Below are positions 8,083 to 15,614 of a DNA stretch of 64,000 nt, one piece after another (within the stretch, counting starts at the first letter, position 1; every line of letters begins with the position of its first letter). The notes beneath the pieces were generated by a model. That model ran no database searches, was not told the origin of the DNA, and saw only the letters and a list, made by a program, of their open reading frames with translations. The position numbers were made by a program, and so were the translations under genes. The stretch is taken from positions 5,310,001-5,374,000 of the forward strand of contig NZ_WOXS01000002.1 in the NCBI RefSeq assembly GCF_009852415.1. The letters run 5' to 3'. The DNA comes from Streptomyces sp. Tu 3180 (lineage in GTDB: Bacteria > Actinomycetota > Actinomycetes > Streptomycetales > Streptomycetaceae).

Positions 8083-8856
8083 GTGAACCTGCGCGACAAG
8101 CTGCGCGGCCTGCTGGTCAGGCTGTACGCGCGCCGGGTGGAAGGCCACCTGGACACCGCTCAGGTGCCCAAGCACATCGGCGTCATCATGGACGGCAACC
8201 GCCGTTGGGCCAAGGCCTCGGGTTCCAGCACCGTCCACGGCCACCGGGCCGGTGCCGACAAGATCGAGGAGTTCCTCGGCTGGTGCTCCGAGACGGACGT
8301 CGAGGTCGTCACCCTCTGGCTGCTGTCCACGGACAACTTCGACCGGCCGAAGGAGGAACTCGTCCCGCTGCTCGGCATCATCGAGGACGTGGTCCGCACC
8401 CTCGCCGCCGACGGACGCTGGCGGGTGCACCACGTCGGGACGCTCGACCTGCTGCCCTCCGGGATGCAGACCACCCTGAAGGAGGCCGAGGAGGCCACCG
8501 CGCACATCGACGGGATAGTGGTCAACGTCGCCATCGGATACGGCGGCCGCCAGGAGATCGCCGACGCGGTGCGGTCCATGCTGCTCGACGCCCGTGAGAA
8601 GGGCACCTCGTTGGACGAGCTCGCCGAGGCCGTCGACGTCGACATGATCGGGCGTCACCTCTACACCCGCGCCCAGCCCGACCCGGACCTCGTCATCCGC
8701 ACCAGCGGTGAGCAGCGGCTGTCCGGATTCATGCTCTGGCAGACCGCGCACTCGGAGTACTACTTCTGCGAGGTCTTCTGGCCGGCCTTCCGCAAGGTCG
8801 ACTTCCTGCGCGCCCTGCGCGACTACGCCGCCCGCCACCGGCGCTACGGCGGCTGA
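8083..8856 (+). CDS. uppS: Isoprenyl transferase (undecaprenyl/polyprenyl diphosphate synthase)
   Basis: A 257-residue cis-prenyltransferase that condenses isopentenyl diphosphate onto an allylic primer to make the long-chain carrier lipid for peptidoglycan and other wall polymers. GTG 8083 was chosen because GGAGGGG lies 11 nt upstream and the homologous N-terminus begins here. Motifs seen: IGVIMDGNRRWAK with the catalytic Asp37, LWLLSTDNF, and ARPDPDLVIRTSGE-like PDPDLVIRTSGEQRLSGFML, then the C-terminal FWPAF. Cytosolic, membrane-associated. Streptomyces usually carry more than one paralogue, so the exact chain length is not certain. Confidence 0.93.
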   Translation: MNLRDKLRGLLVRLYARRVEGHLDTAQVPKHIGVIMDGNRRWAKASGSSTVHGHRAGADKIEEFLGWCSETDVEVVTLWLLSTDNFDRPKEELVPLLGIIEDVVRTLAADGRWRVHHVGTLDLLPSGMQTTLKEAEEATAHIDGIVVNVAIGYGGRQEIADAVRSMLLDAREKGTSLDELAEAVDVDMIGRHLYTRAQPDPDLVIRTSGEQRLSGFMLWQTAHSEYYFCEVFWPAFRKVDFLRALRDYAARHRRYGG

Positions 8857-9250
8857 GCAGCGGCTGAGCGGCGGCCGGACCGGGGCCCGACGGCGGGCCG
8901 GACGGCGCGGCGGGCGGCATTCGGACACGCGCGGACACCCCGGCGAGGGCCGGGGGTCACACCGAGTTCACCGGTGTGCCGTCATATGCCGTGGCATGGC
9001 GGCGCTCGTTCGAGGGCATAAGCCAGACAGGTCGACACCCGAACCACGGGTGTCGGATCTCAGCGGGCGGCAGGGAAGCCGTCCGCCCGGGAGGCCCTTT
9101 GCACCAGCCCGACCGTGCGGTCACGGCACGGAAGAAGCAGCGGAGGGCCGGTTCCCGGCCCGCTGCGCACGGGGGCGTGCGCAGGGGCCGCAGACCGGTC
9201 CAGCTCCGCCTCGTCGCTCCCCGACCTCATCCGAGGGGGTACGTCCTTCC
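8857..9250. other. 394-nt structured gap before the PhoH-type gene
   Basis: No gene is supported. The stretch holds several short hairpins, including GACACCCG/CGGGTGTC at 9034-9054 and CACACCG/CGGTGTG near 8958-8978, so a long structured 5' leader of the downstream gene is possible. No known riboswitch consensus was recognised. GAGGGGG at 9232-9238 is the downstream RBS. Confidence 0.45.
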
Positions 9251-10576
9251 GTGGTGACCAGCGCAAAGCGCCACAAGCCCGACCGGCGCACCTATGTTCT
9301 CGACACCAGCGTCCTGCTGGCCGACCCGAAAGCCCTGAACCGCTTCGACGAGCACGAGGTCGTGCTCCCCATCGTCGTGGTGACGGAACTGGAGGCCAAG
9401 CGGAACCATCCCGAACTCGGCTACTTCGCCCGTCAGGCGCTGCGTCTGCTGGACGACTACCGGGTGCGGTACGGCCGTCTCGACGCCCCCATTCCGACCG
9501 GGGACCTCGGCGGAACCGTGCGGGTCGAGCTCAACCACTCGGACCCCAGCGTGCTGCCCAGCGGCTACCGCCTGGGGGACAACGACTCCCGCATCCTCGC
9601 GGTCGCCCGCAACCTGCAGGCCGAGGGGTTCGACGTCACCGTCGTGTCGAAGGACCTCCCGCTCAGGATCAAGGCGTCCTCCGTCGGTCTCCTCGCCGAG
9701 GAGTACCGCGCGGAACTCGCCGTCACGGACGCCTCCGGCTGGACCGGGATGTCCGAACTGACCCTGCCCGGCGAGCAGGTGGACGTCCTCTTCGAGGAGG
9801 GGCACGTGTACGTGCCCGAGGCCTCGCACCTGCCCGTGCACACCGGGCTGACCATCCAGTCGGAGCGCGGCAAGGCGCTCGGTCGGGTCACCGCCGAGGG
9901 CAACGTGCGGCTGGTGCGCGGCGACCGGGAGGCGTTCGGCATCAAGGGGCGCAGCGCCGAACAGCGGATCGCGCTCGACCTGCTGCTCGACCCGGACGTC
10001 GGGATCGTGTCCATGGGCGGCCGGGCCGGCACCGGCAAGTCGGCGCTGGCGCTGTGCGCGGGCCTCGAGGCGGTGCTGGAGCGCCGGCAGCACCAGAAGG
10101 TGATGGTCTTCCGTCCGCTGTACGCGGTGGGCGGGCAGGAGCTCGGCTACCTGCCCGGCACCGAGGCGGAGAAGATGAGCCCCTGGGCGCAGGCCGTCTT
10201 CGACACGCTGTCGGCGGTCACCAGCCGCGAGGTCATCGAGGAGGTCACCGCGCGCGGCATGCTGGAGGTCCTGCCGCTCACCCACATCCGGGGCCGCTCG
10301 CTGCACGACGCGTTCGTGATCGTGGACGAGGCGCAGTCGCTGGAGCGGAACGTCCTGCTGACCGTCCTGTCCCGGATCGGGGCCAATTCGCGGGTCGTCC
10401 TGACCCATGACGTCGCCCAGCGGGACAATCTGAGGGTCGGCCGGTACGACGGTGTGGTCGCCGTCGTCGAGAAGCTGAAGGGCCATCCGCTCTTCGCGCA
10501 CGTCACCCTGACACGGTCCGAAAGGTCCCAGATCGCCGCCCTTGTGACCGAAATGCTGGAAGACGGGCAGGTCTGA
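9251..10576 (+). CDS. PIN-PhoH fusion protein (PhoH2-like RNase/helicase)
   Basis: A 441-residue protein with an N-terminal PIN ribonuclease domain (about 12-155) and a C-terminal PhoH-like P-loop ATPase (about 225-441). The PIN acidic residues are visible: Asp18 in LDTS, Glu47 in VTELEAK, Asp110/Asp112 in GDNDSRIL, Asp135 in SKD. The ATPase has Walker A GRAGTGKS at 257-264, PLTHIRGRS, and Walker B VIVDEAQSL, then a conserved Arg-rich SERS motif. Mycobacterial PhoH2 proteins of this layout unwind and cleave RNA. No vapB-like antitoxin gene is adjacent. GTG 9251 or 9254 may be the start; the RBS ends at 9238. Confidence 0.9.
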   Translation: MVTSAKRHKPDRRTYVLDTSVLLADPKALNRFDEHEVVLPIVVVTELEAKRNHPELGYFARQALRLLDDYRVRYGRLDAPIPTGDLGGTVRVELNHSDPSVLPSGYRLGDNDSRILAVARNLQAEGFDVTVVSKDLPLRIKASSVGLLAEEYRAELAVTDASGWTGMSELTLPGEQVDVLFEEGHVYVPEASHLPVHTGLTIQSERGKALGRVTAEGNVRLVRGDREAFGIKGRSAEQRIALDLLLDPDVGIVSMGGRAGTGKSALALCAGLEAVLERRQHQKVMVFRPLYAVGGQELGYLPGTEAEKMSPWAQAVFDTLSAVTSREVIEEVTARGMLEVLPLTHIRGRSLHDAFVIVDEAQSLERNVLLTVLSRIGANSRVVLTHDVAQRDNLRVGRYDGVVAVVEKLKGHPLFAHVTLTRSERSQIAALVTEMLEDGQV

Positions 10577-10995
10577 CCCGCACCTTCCAACGAGGGCCGG
10601 TCATGGGGTGATTGGCGCCGTCCGGAAAGGCGTAGAGCCTAGCCGGGCGGCGTCGGCGTGTGTGGGGGTTTCCTGGATCCCTCGGGGCCGAACGGGATGT
10701 GAGCTTTCACACGCAACGGGGAATTGCCTTGCACCGTCGGGTTGCGGCAGAGTCTCACTCCTGTCAGGCCCCGCATACGACACACCTGTACCCCCAGCGG
10801 TACGGCACCACAAAAGCATCGCTTTCCAACTCCATAGCGTCGTCGTATGCCGCCCGAGCACCACGCGGCGCTCCCCTCGTGGGGGTTGCCCACCGGGCCC
10901 GAGCCTCCCGTGACCCGCAGTTGGGGAGGCCAGTGCCAGGGGCACGATTGCGTCCGCGAGGGTCACCGAAGCGGGCGATGCTGGAAGGAAACCGT
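10577..10995. other. 419-nt leader region of the SLT-domain gene
   Basis: No coding frame is supported. The region has lower GC than its surroundings. It includes a TGTGA-N4-TCACA dyad at 10698-10711 and ends in GGAAGGAAA, the RBS of the SLT gene. A long untranslated leader is typical for Streptomyces cell-wall hydrolase genes, but the conserved blocks of the c-di-AMP (ydaO) riboswitch were not found. Confidence 0.5.
10698..10711. promoter_or_regulatory. TGTGA-N4-TCACA dyad upstream of SLT gene
   Basis: TGTGA at 10698-10702 and TCACA at 10707-10711 are separated by GCTT. The half-sites are those of Crp-family sites, but the spacer is 4 rather than 6 nt, so Crp binding is doubtful and another dimeric regulator is possible. 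It lies about 290 nt before the start codon. Confidence 0.3.
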
Positions 10996-11706
10996 GTGAG
11001 CCGGATCTCGGTCCGGGGATTCGCAGTGGCCTCGGCCACCGCGGTCACCGCTGTCGGAAGCGTCGTCGGCGTTGCCTCGGGCAGCACCGCGCAGAACAAC
11101 GACGCCGAAGCGACGGCAAGCGGCACCACGCTGCTCGCGGACATCCCCGCGGGCCAGCAGGCCCAGGTGCAGACCGCGTCCCTGACGCAGCAGGCCGAAA
11201 CGATGGCCATCGCCGCGGACGTGAGCGCCAAGAAGGACGCGGAGGAGGCCGCCCGCAAGGCCGCCGCCGAAACCGCGATCGCCAAGAAGGCGGCCGCCGA
11301 GAAGGCGGCGAAGGCCAAGGCGGAGGCAGAGGCGAAGGAGCGCGAGGAGGCGGAGGCCAAGGCCGCCCGCTCCGAGACCCGCGACGCCTCCCAGATCGCC
11401 GTCCAGAGCTCGTACACGGTCGCCGAGGTACAGGCGATCGCGCGCCAGATGGTGCCCGCCGACCAGTTCCAGTGCTTCAGCAACATCGTGGACCACGAGT
11501 CCACCTGGAACTACCGGGCCGTCAACCCCTCCTCCGGCGCCTACGGCCTCGTCCAGGCGCTCCCGGGCTCCAAGATGGCCTCCGCCGGCGCCGACTGGCA
11601 GACCAACCCGGCCACCCAGATCAAGTGGGGCCTCAACTACATGAACGAACGCTACGGCAGCCCCTGCGGCGCGTGGTCGTTCTGGCAGGCCAACAACTGG
11701 TACTAG
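10996..11706 (+). CDS. Secreted SLT-domain (lytic transglycosylase/Rpf-like) protein
   Basis: A 236-residue protein from GTG 10996, with GGAAGGAAA ending 5 nt upstream; ATG 10978 is in frame but has no RBS. Residues 1-35 are a signal peptide. Residues 65-135 form an Ala/Lys/Glu-rich helical coiled coil, and the C-terminal 90 residues are a goose-lysozyme-type SLT domain. Visible there are FSNIVDHESTWNYRAVNPSSGAYG with the catalytic Glu, GLVQALPG, and CGAWSFWQANNWY. It presumably cleaves peptidoglycan glycan strands outside the cell. A terminator follows, so it is monocistronic. Confidence 0.88.
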   Translation: MSRISVRGFAVASATAVTAVGSVVGVASGSTAQNNDAEATASGTTLLADIPAGQQAQVQTASLTQQAETMAIAADVSAKKDAEEAARKAAAETAIAKKAAAEKAAKAKAEAEAKEREEAEAKAARSETRDASQIAVQSSYTVAEVQAIARQMVPADQFQCFSNIVDHESTWNYRAVNPSSGAYGLVQALPGSKMASAGADWQTNPATQIKWGLNYMNERYGSPCGAWSFWQANNWY

Positions 11707-11771
11707 GGGAGCCCCCGGAGCCGCCCGGCCCTCCGGTCCCCGGCCTCCCGGCCGTCGCTCAACCCCGGCGC

Positions 11772-11803
11772 AGCCCCGCACCGTCCTACGGTGCGGGGCT
11801 TTC
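11772..11803 (+). terminator. Hairpin terminator after SLT gene
   Basis: A perfect 13-bp stem (11772-11784 with 11788-11800), a 3-nt loop and a short T run (TTT). It separates the SLT gene from the following transporter-like gene. Confidence 0.75.
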
Positions 11804-11870
11804 GCCATGTACGGTCTGACCGATGACTCCAGGGGGAGTGGTGGGGAGCAACGGGGGAAGAGGACGGATC

Positions 11871-13253
11871 ATGTCGCGAGTGCCAGGGTGGCTCGGCCGG
11901 GTGGGAGCCCGGCTGACCGAGGTCAGCAAGCGGTTGGAGGAGCGCCGCGCCGAGGTGGAGCGGGGCGACCGGGAGGACGGCGAGTCCGAACGGGAGACCG
12001 CCCCGCAGCCCGTGCCGCCGTCCGACCCCCCTCTCGTCCAGCCCCGGCCCGATCCGGCACTGGCCGTGCCGTGGGGGGTGCGGGTCGCGGCCGAGGCCGG
12101 CTGGCGGCTGCTGGTGCTGGCCGGCACCCTCTGGGTGCTCATGCGGGTGATCAGCGCCGTGCAGCTGGTGGTGCTGGCGTTCGCGGCCGCGTTGCTGATC
12201 ACGGCGCTGCTCCAGCCGACGGTGGCGCGGCTGTGCCGGATCGGGGTGCCGCGCGGGCCGGCCACCGCGCTGACGGCCCTGTTCGGGTTCGTCGTGATCG
12301 GCCTCATCGGCTGGTTCGTGACCTGGCAGGTCATGGAGAACATCGACCACCTCTCCGACCAGATCCAGGACGGCATCGACGAGCTGCGCAACTGGCTGCT
12401 CAACAGCCCCTTCCACGTCACCGACAAGCAGATCAACGAGATCGCCAAGAACCTGCGGGAGGCGGTCGGCGCCAACACCGAGCAGATCACCTCGGCGGGC
12501 ATCGAGGGCGTGACGGTCGTCGTCGAGGCGCTCACCGGCATCCTGCTGGCGGTCTTCTCGACGCTGTTCCTGCTCTACGACGGCCGGCGCATCTGGGAGT
12601 GGTCGCTCAAGCTCGTCCCGGCCGCCGCCCGTCCGGGTGTCGCCGGCGCGGGTCCGGCCGCGTGGCGGACGCTCACGGCGTATGTGCGCGGCACGGTGGT
12701 GGTGGCGCTGATCGACGCGATCTTCATCGGCCTCGGCATCTACTTCCTCGACGTGCCGATGGCGGTGCCGCTCGCCGTCTTCATCTTCCTGTTCTCCTTC
12801 ATCCCGCTCGTCGGCGCGGTGGTGTCCGGAGCGCTGGCGGTGGTCGTCGCGCTCGTCACGCAGGGCGTGTTCACGGGCGTCATGACGCTGGTGGTGGTCC
12901 TGGCGGTGCAGCAGATCGAGGGGCACATCCTCCAGCCGTTCATCCTGGGCCGCGCGGTGCGCGTCCACCCGCTCGCGGTGGTGCTGGCGGTCTCCACGGG
13001 CGGCATGGTGGCCGGCATCGGCGGCGCGGTGGTCGCCGTACCGCTGGTCGCGGTCGTCAACACCGTCGTCGGCTATCTGCGCTCGTACTCCCAGGAGGCG
13101 GCCGTGCGACAGGCCGTCAGGCCCCGGGGCGCGACGGCGATGTCGTCGGCCCAGGCCCCGGCGCCGGCCCTGACCCCTGCCCCGGAGCCCTCCGGAGCGC
13201 AGCCGCCGGCTCCGGCGGAGGAGAAGCGGGCGGAGGACCCACGCGACCAGTAG
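11871..13253 (+). CDS. AI-2E family transporter-like membrane protein
   Basis: A 460-residue polytopic membrane protein. ATG 11871 (MSRVPGWLGR) follows GGGGGAAGAGGA; ATG 11823 is possible but less well placed. A charged N-terminal tail (about 1-75) precedes 7-8 hydrophobic segments. The central soluble loop, about 155-240, holds a coiled coil including VMENIDHLSDQIQDGIDELR. The C-terminal FIPLVGAVVSGALAVVVAL and QQIEGHILQPFILGRAVRVHP segments are diagnostic of the AI-2E/PerM family. Members export small molecules or ions; the substrate is not predictable here. The Pro/Ala-rich C-terminal tail of about 50 residues is low complexity. Confidence 0.88.
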   Translation: MSRVPGWLGRVGARLTEVSKRLEERRAEVERGDREDGESERETAPQPVPPSDPPLVQPRPDPALAVPWGVRVAAEAGWRLLVLAGTLWVLMRVISAVQLVVLAFAAALLITALLQPTVARLCRIGVPRGPATALTALFGFVVIGLIGWFVTWQVMENIDHLSDQIQDGIDELRNWLLNSPFHVTDKQINEIAKNLREAVGANTEQITSAGIEGVTVVVEALTGILLAVFSTLFLLYDGRRIWEWSLKLVPAAARPGVAGAGPAAWRTLTAYVRGTVVVALIDAIFIGLGIYFLDVPMAVPLAVFIFLFSFIPLVGAVVSGALAVVVALVTQGVFTGVMTLVVVLAVQQIEGHILQPFILGRAVRVHPLAVVLAVSTGGMVAGIGGAVVAVPLVAVVNTVVGYLRSYSQEAAVRQAVRPRGATAMSSAQAPAPALTPAPEPSGAQPPAPAEEKRAEDPRDQ

Positions 13254-13320
13254 CGGTCCCCCGTACGGCGGCAGCGGTCCCTCATGCGGCGACAGCGGTC
13301 CCCGGTACGACGACAGCGGG
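13253..13320. repeat. Short tandem repeat, about 21-bp unit, three and a half copies
   Basis: The word AGCGGTCCC or a close variant recurs at 13253, 13273, 13294 and 13315, spaced 20-21 nt apart, with similar intervening sequence (TACGGCGG, TGCGGCGA, TACGACGA). The array starts at the stop codon of the transporter gene and runs into the shared terminator hairpin. Confidence 0.7.
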
Positions 13321-13352
13321 CCCGTCCACCGTGACCGGTGGACGGGCCCGCT
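13315..13352. terminator. Shared terminator between convergent genes
   Basis: A perfect 17-bp stem (13315-13331 with 13336-13352) and a 4-nt loop, between the plus-strand transporter gene and minus-strand ahpD. It could serve both directions. Confidence 0.8.
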
Positions 13353-13371
13353 GCGTGGGGCGGGCGCGGCG

Positions 13372-13905
13372 TCACTCCGCGAGGGCCGCCTCCGCGTCCA
13401 GCGTGGCGGCGACCGCCTGGATCACCGCGGCGATCTTGAACGCCTCCTGGATGACCTCACGCTCCACGCCGGCCTTGCGCAGCACCTGCTCGTGGGAGTC
13501 GAGGCACATGCCGCAGCCGTTGATCGCGGAGACCGCGAAGGACCAGAACTCGAAGTCGACCTTGTCGACGCCCGGGTTGCCGATGACGTTCATCCGCAGG
13601 CCGGCGCGCAGGCTGCCGTACTCGTGGTCCGACAGCAGGTGACGGGTGCGGTAGAAGACGTTGTTCATCGCCATCACCGCGGCGGCGGCCTTGGCGGCCG
13701 TGTACGCCTCCGGCGACAGGTTCGCCTTCGCCTCCGGCTCCAGCTCGCGCAGCACGATCGCCGAGCGCGAGGCGATGGCCGTCGACAGCACCGTGCCCCA
13801 CAGCTGCTGGGCCGGGAGGTCGGAGTTGCCGATGACCGAGCCCAGGTTGAGCTTCAGGTCCTTGGCGTAGTCCGGTATGCGGGACTTCAGGGAGTCGAGG
13901 GACAT
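13372..13905 (-). CDS. ahpD: Alkyl hydroperoxide reductase AhpD
   Basis: A 177-residue AhpD-family disulfide reductase that regenerates AhpC, taking electrons from the lipoyl/dihydrolipoamide system as known for the mycobacterial protein. The active-site motif is INGCGMCLDSH, giving Cys131-x2-Cys134 and His138, with Glu119 upstream in the position of the proton-relay glutamate. The length is exactly that of the family. It lies 6 nt downstream of ahpC on the same strand, so the two form an operon divergent from oxyR and presumably peroxide-induced. Confidence 0.96.
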   Translation of the reverse strand: MSLDSLKSRIPDYAKDLKLNLGSVIGNSDLPAQQLWGTVLSTAIASRSAIVLRELEPEAKANLSPEAYTAAKAAAAVMAMNNVFYRTRHLLSDHEYGSLRAGLRMNVIGNPGVDKVDFEFWSFAVSAINGCGMCLDSHEQVLRKAGVEREVIQEAFKIAAVIQAVAATLDAEAALAE

Positions 13906-13911
13906 GTCAGG

Positions 13912-14466
13912 TCACTCCCCGGCCAGCAGCGCGACCGGGTCCAGGGTCTCGTCGCCCTTGGTCCAGTTGCACGGGCAGAGCTCGTCGGTCTGCAGGGCGT
14001 CCAGGACCCGCAGGACCTCCTTGGGGTTACGGCCGACGGAGCCGGCGGTCACCATGGAGAACTGGATCTCGTTGTTCTGGTCGACGATGAAGACGGCGCG
14101 CTTGGCGAAGCCGTCCTCGCCCTCGATGCCGAGGGCGCGCATCAGCTCGTGCTTGGAGTCCGCCATCATCGGGAACGGCAGGTCGCGCAGGTCGTCGTGG
14201 TCCTTGCGCCAGGCGTGGTGGACGAACTCGGAGTCACCGGAGAAGCCGAGGATCTGGGCGTCGCGGTCGGCGAACTCGTCGTTCAGCTTGCCGAAGGCCG
14301 CGATCTCGGTCGGGCACACGAAGGTGAAGTCCTTGGGCCATGCGAAGACGATCTTCCACTTGCCCTCGTAGGTCTTGTGGTTGATCGTTTCGAACTCCTT
14401 GCCCTTCTCCAGGGAGACGCAGGCGGTCAGTTCGAACTCGGGGAACTTGTCACCGACAGTGAGCAC
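13912..14466 (-). CDS. ahpC: Alkyl hydroperoxide reductase AhpC (peroxiredoxin)
   Basis: A 184-residue 2-Cys peroxiredoxin reducing hydrogen peroxide and organic peroxides. GTG 14466 gives the expected N-terminus (LTVGDKFPEF) and has AAGGAG 5 nt upstream. The frame is open further up, and an ATG at 14514 is a less likely start. The peroxidatic Cys51 is in FTFVCPTEI, and resolving Cys164 and Cys166 are in DELCPCNW. It is paired with ahpD and divergent from oxyR. A 7-bp hairpin (14489-14507) sits in the leader. Confidence 0.96.
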   Translation of the reverse strand: MLTVGDKFPEFELTACVSLEKGKEFETINHKTYEGKWKIVFAWPKDFTFVCPTEIAAFGKLNDEFADRDAQILGFSGDSEFVHHAWRKDHDDLRDLPFPMMADSKHELMRALGIEGEDGFAKRAVFIVDQNNEIQFSMVTAGSVGRNPKEVLRVLDALQTDELCPCNWTKGDETLDPVALLAGE

Positions 14467-14488
14467 AGGCTCTCCTTGCAGCGAGGAG

Positions 14489-14507
14489 ACACCCTTTTTG
14501 AGGGTGT
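14489..14507 (-). promoter_or_regulatory. Hairpin in the ahpC leader
   Basis: On the minus strand ACACCCT-CAAAA-AGGGTGT forms a 7-bp stem about 23 nt before the ahpC start, immediately upstream of the RBS. It could stabilise the transcript or affect translation; it lacks a following U run, so it is not a typical terminator. Confidence 0.45.
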
Positions 14508-14560
14508 TTCCCATGGGTTGGACGTTCTTGATGTTGGCACAAGGTGCATTGATGAGTGAA

Positions 14561-14597
14561 ATAGCTACACTCGGTCGTGTTGATCGGAGGTAGCTAT
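14561..14597. promoter_or_regulatory. Probable OxyR-responsive intergenic region (ahpC/oxyR)
   Basis: The divergent promoter region contains a perfect 7-bp inverted repeat, ATAGCTA at 14561-14567 and TAGCTAT at 14591-14597, flanking the oxyR RBS (GGAGG 14586-14590). OxyR in Streptomyces is known to bind the ahpC-oxyR intergenic region; this repeat or the T/A-rich sequence around it is the likely target. The right half-site lies only 3 nt before the oxyR start, consistent with autoregulation. Confidence 0.5.
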
Positions 14598-14599
14598 CA

Positions 14600-15544
14600 G
14601 TGACCGTGCGTAAAGGGCGCAGGCAGCCCAGCCTCGCGCAGTTGCGCGCCTTCGCCGCGGTGGCCGAGCATCTCCACTTCCGGGACGCCGCCGCGGCGAT
14701 CGGGATGAGCCAGCCGGCCCTGTCGGGTGCCGTGTCGGCGCTGGAGGAGACACTCGGTGTCACCCTCCTGGAGCGTACGACGCGCAAGGTGCTGCTCTCA
14801 CCGGCCGGCGAGCGGCTCGCCGCCCGCGCCAAGGCGGTGCTGTCGGAGGTCGGGGCGCTGACGGAGGAGGCGGACGCGCTGAGGGCACCGTTCACCGGGG
14901 CGCTGCGGCTCGGTGTGATCCCGACGGTGGCGCCGTACCTGCTGCCGACGGTCCTGCGGCTGGTCCACGACCGCTATCCGCACCTCGACCTCCAGGTGCG
15001 GGAGGAGCGGACCGCCGGCCTGCTGGACGGGCTGACCGGCGGCCGGCTCGACGTGCTGCTGCTCGCGGTGCCGCTCGGGGTCCCGGGTGTGACCGAACTG
15101 CCCCTGTTCGACGAGGACTTCGTGCTGGTTACGCCACTCGGCCACGGGCTCGGCGGCCGGGAGGGCATCCCCCGCAAGGCGCTGCGCGAGCTCAACCTGC
15201 TCCTCCTGGACGAGGGCCACTGCCTGCGCGACCAGGCCCTCGACATCTGCCGCGAGGCCGGAAGCGCGGGGGTCGCGGCCACCACCACGGCGGCGGGGCT
15301 GTCCACGCTGGTGCAGCTGGTCGCGGGCGGCCTCGGGGTGACGCTGCTGCCGCGCACCGCCGTCCAGGTCGAGACCACCCGCTCCGGCCGACTCCTCACC
15401 GGCCGCTTCGCCGATCCGGCCCCCGGGCGCCGCATCGCCCTCGCCATGCGCACGGGCGCGGCGAGGGCGGCGGAGTACGAGGAACTGGCGGCGGCGCTGC
15501 GCGAGGCGATGCGGGACCTGCCGGTGCGGGTGGTGCGGGACTGA
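14600..15544 (+). CDS. oxyR: Peroxide-sensing LysR-family regulator OxyR
   Basis: A 314-residue LysR-type regulator. GTG 14600 follows GGAGG by 9 nt. The N-terminal winged HTH is at about 11-70 (LRAFAAVAEHLHFRDAAAAI, SQPALSGAVSALE). The effector domain carries Cys208 and Cys217 in GHCLRDQALDIC, the same 9-residue spacing as the redox-active pair of E. coli OxyR. Together with the divergent ahpCD operon this makes the assignment firm. Oxidation of the Cys pair should activate ahpC. Confidence 0.95.
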   Translation: MTVRKGRRQPSLAQLRAFAAVAEHLHFRDAAAAIGMSQPALSGAVSALEETLGVTLLERTTRKVLLSPAGERLAARAKAVLSEVGALTEEADALRAPFTGALRLGVIPTVAPYLLPTVLRLVHDRYPHLDLQVREERTAGLLDGLTGGRLDVLLLAVPLGVPGVTELPLFDEDFVLVTPLGHGLGGREGIPRKALRELNLLLLDEGHCLRDQALDICREAGSAGVAATTTAAGLSTLVQLVAGGLGVTLLPRTAVQVETTRSGRLLTGRFADPAPGRRIALAMRTGAARAAEYEELAAALREAMRDLPVRVVRD

Positions 15545-15614
15545 CCGGCGGTACGCCTTCCGGCGCCGCCCGCCCCTGCCCGGGCCGGGCCCCGGAGCCT
15601 CCCGCGGCCGGGGC

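Noticed and set aside
9251..10576. VapBC-type toxin-antitoxin system with the PIN-PhoH protein
   Set aside because: No small antitoxin-like gene precedes it; the 394-nt gap has no credible coding frame.
10577..10995. c-di-AMP (ydaO-type) riboswitch before the SLT gene
   Set aside because: The gene type and leader length fit, but the conserved core blocks could not be found in the sequence.
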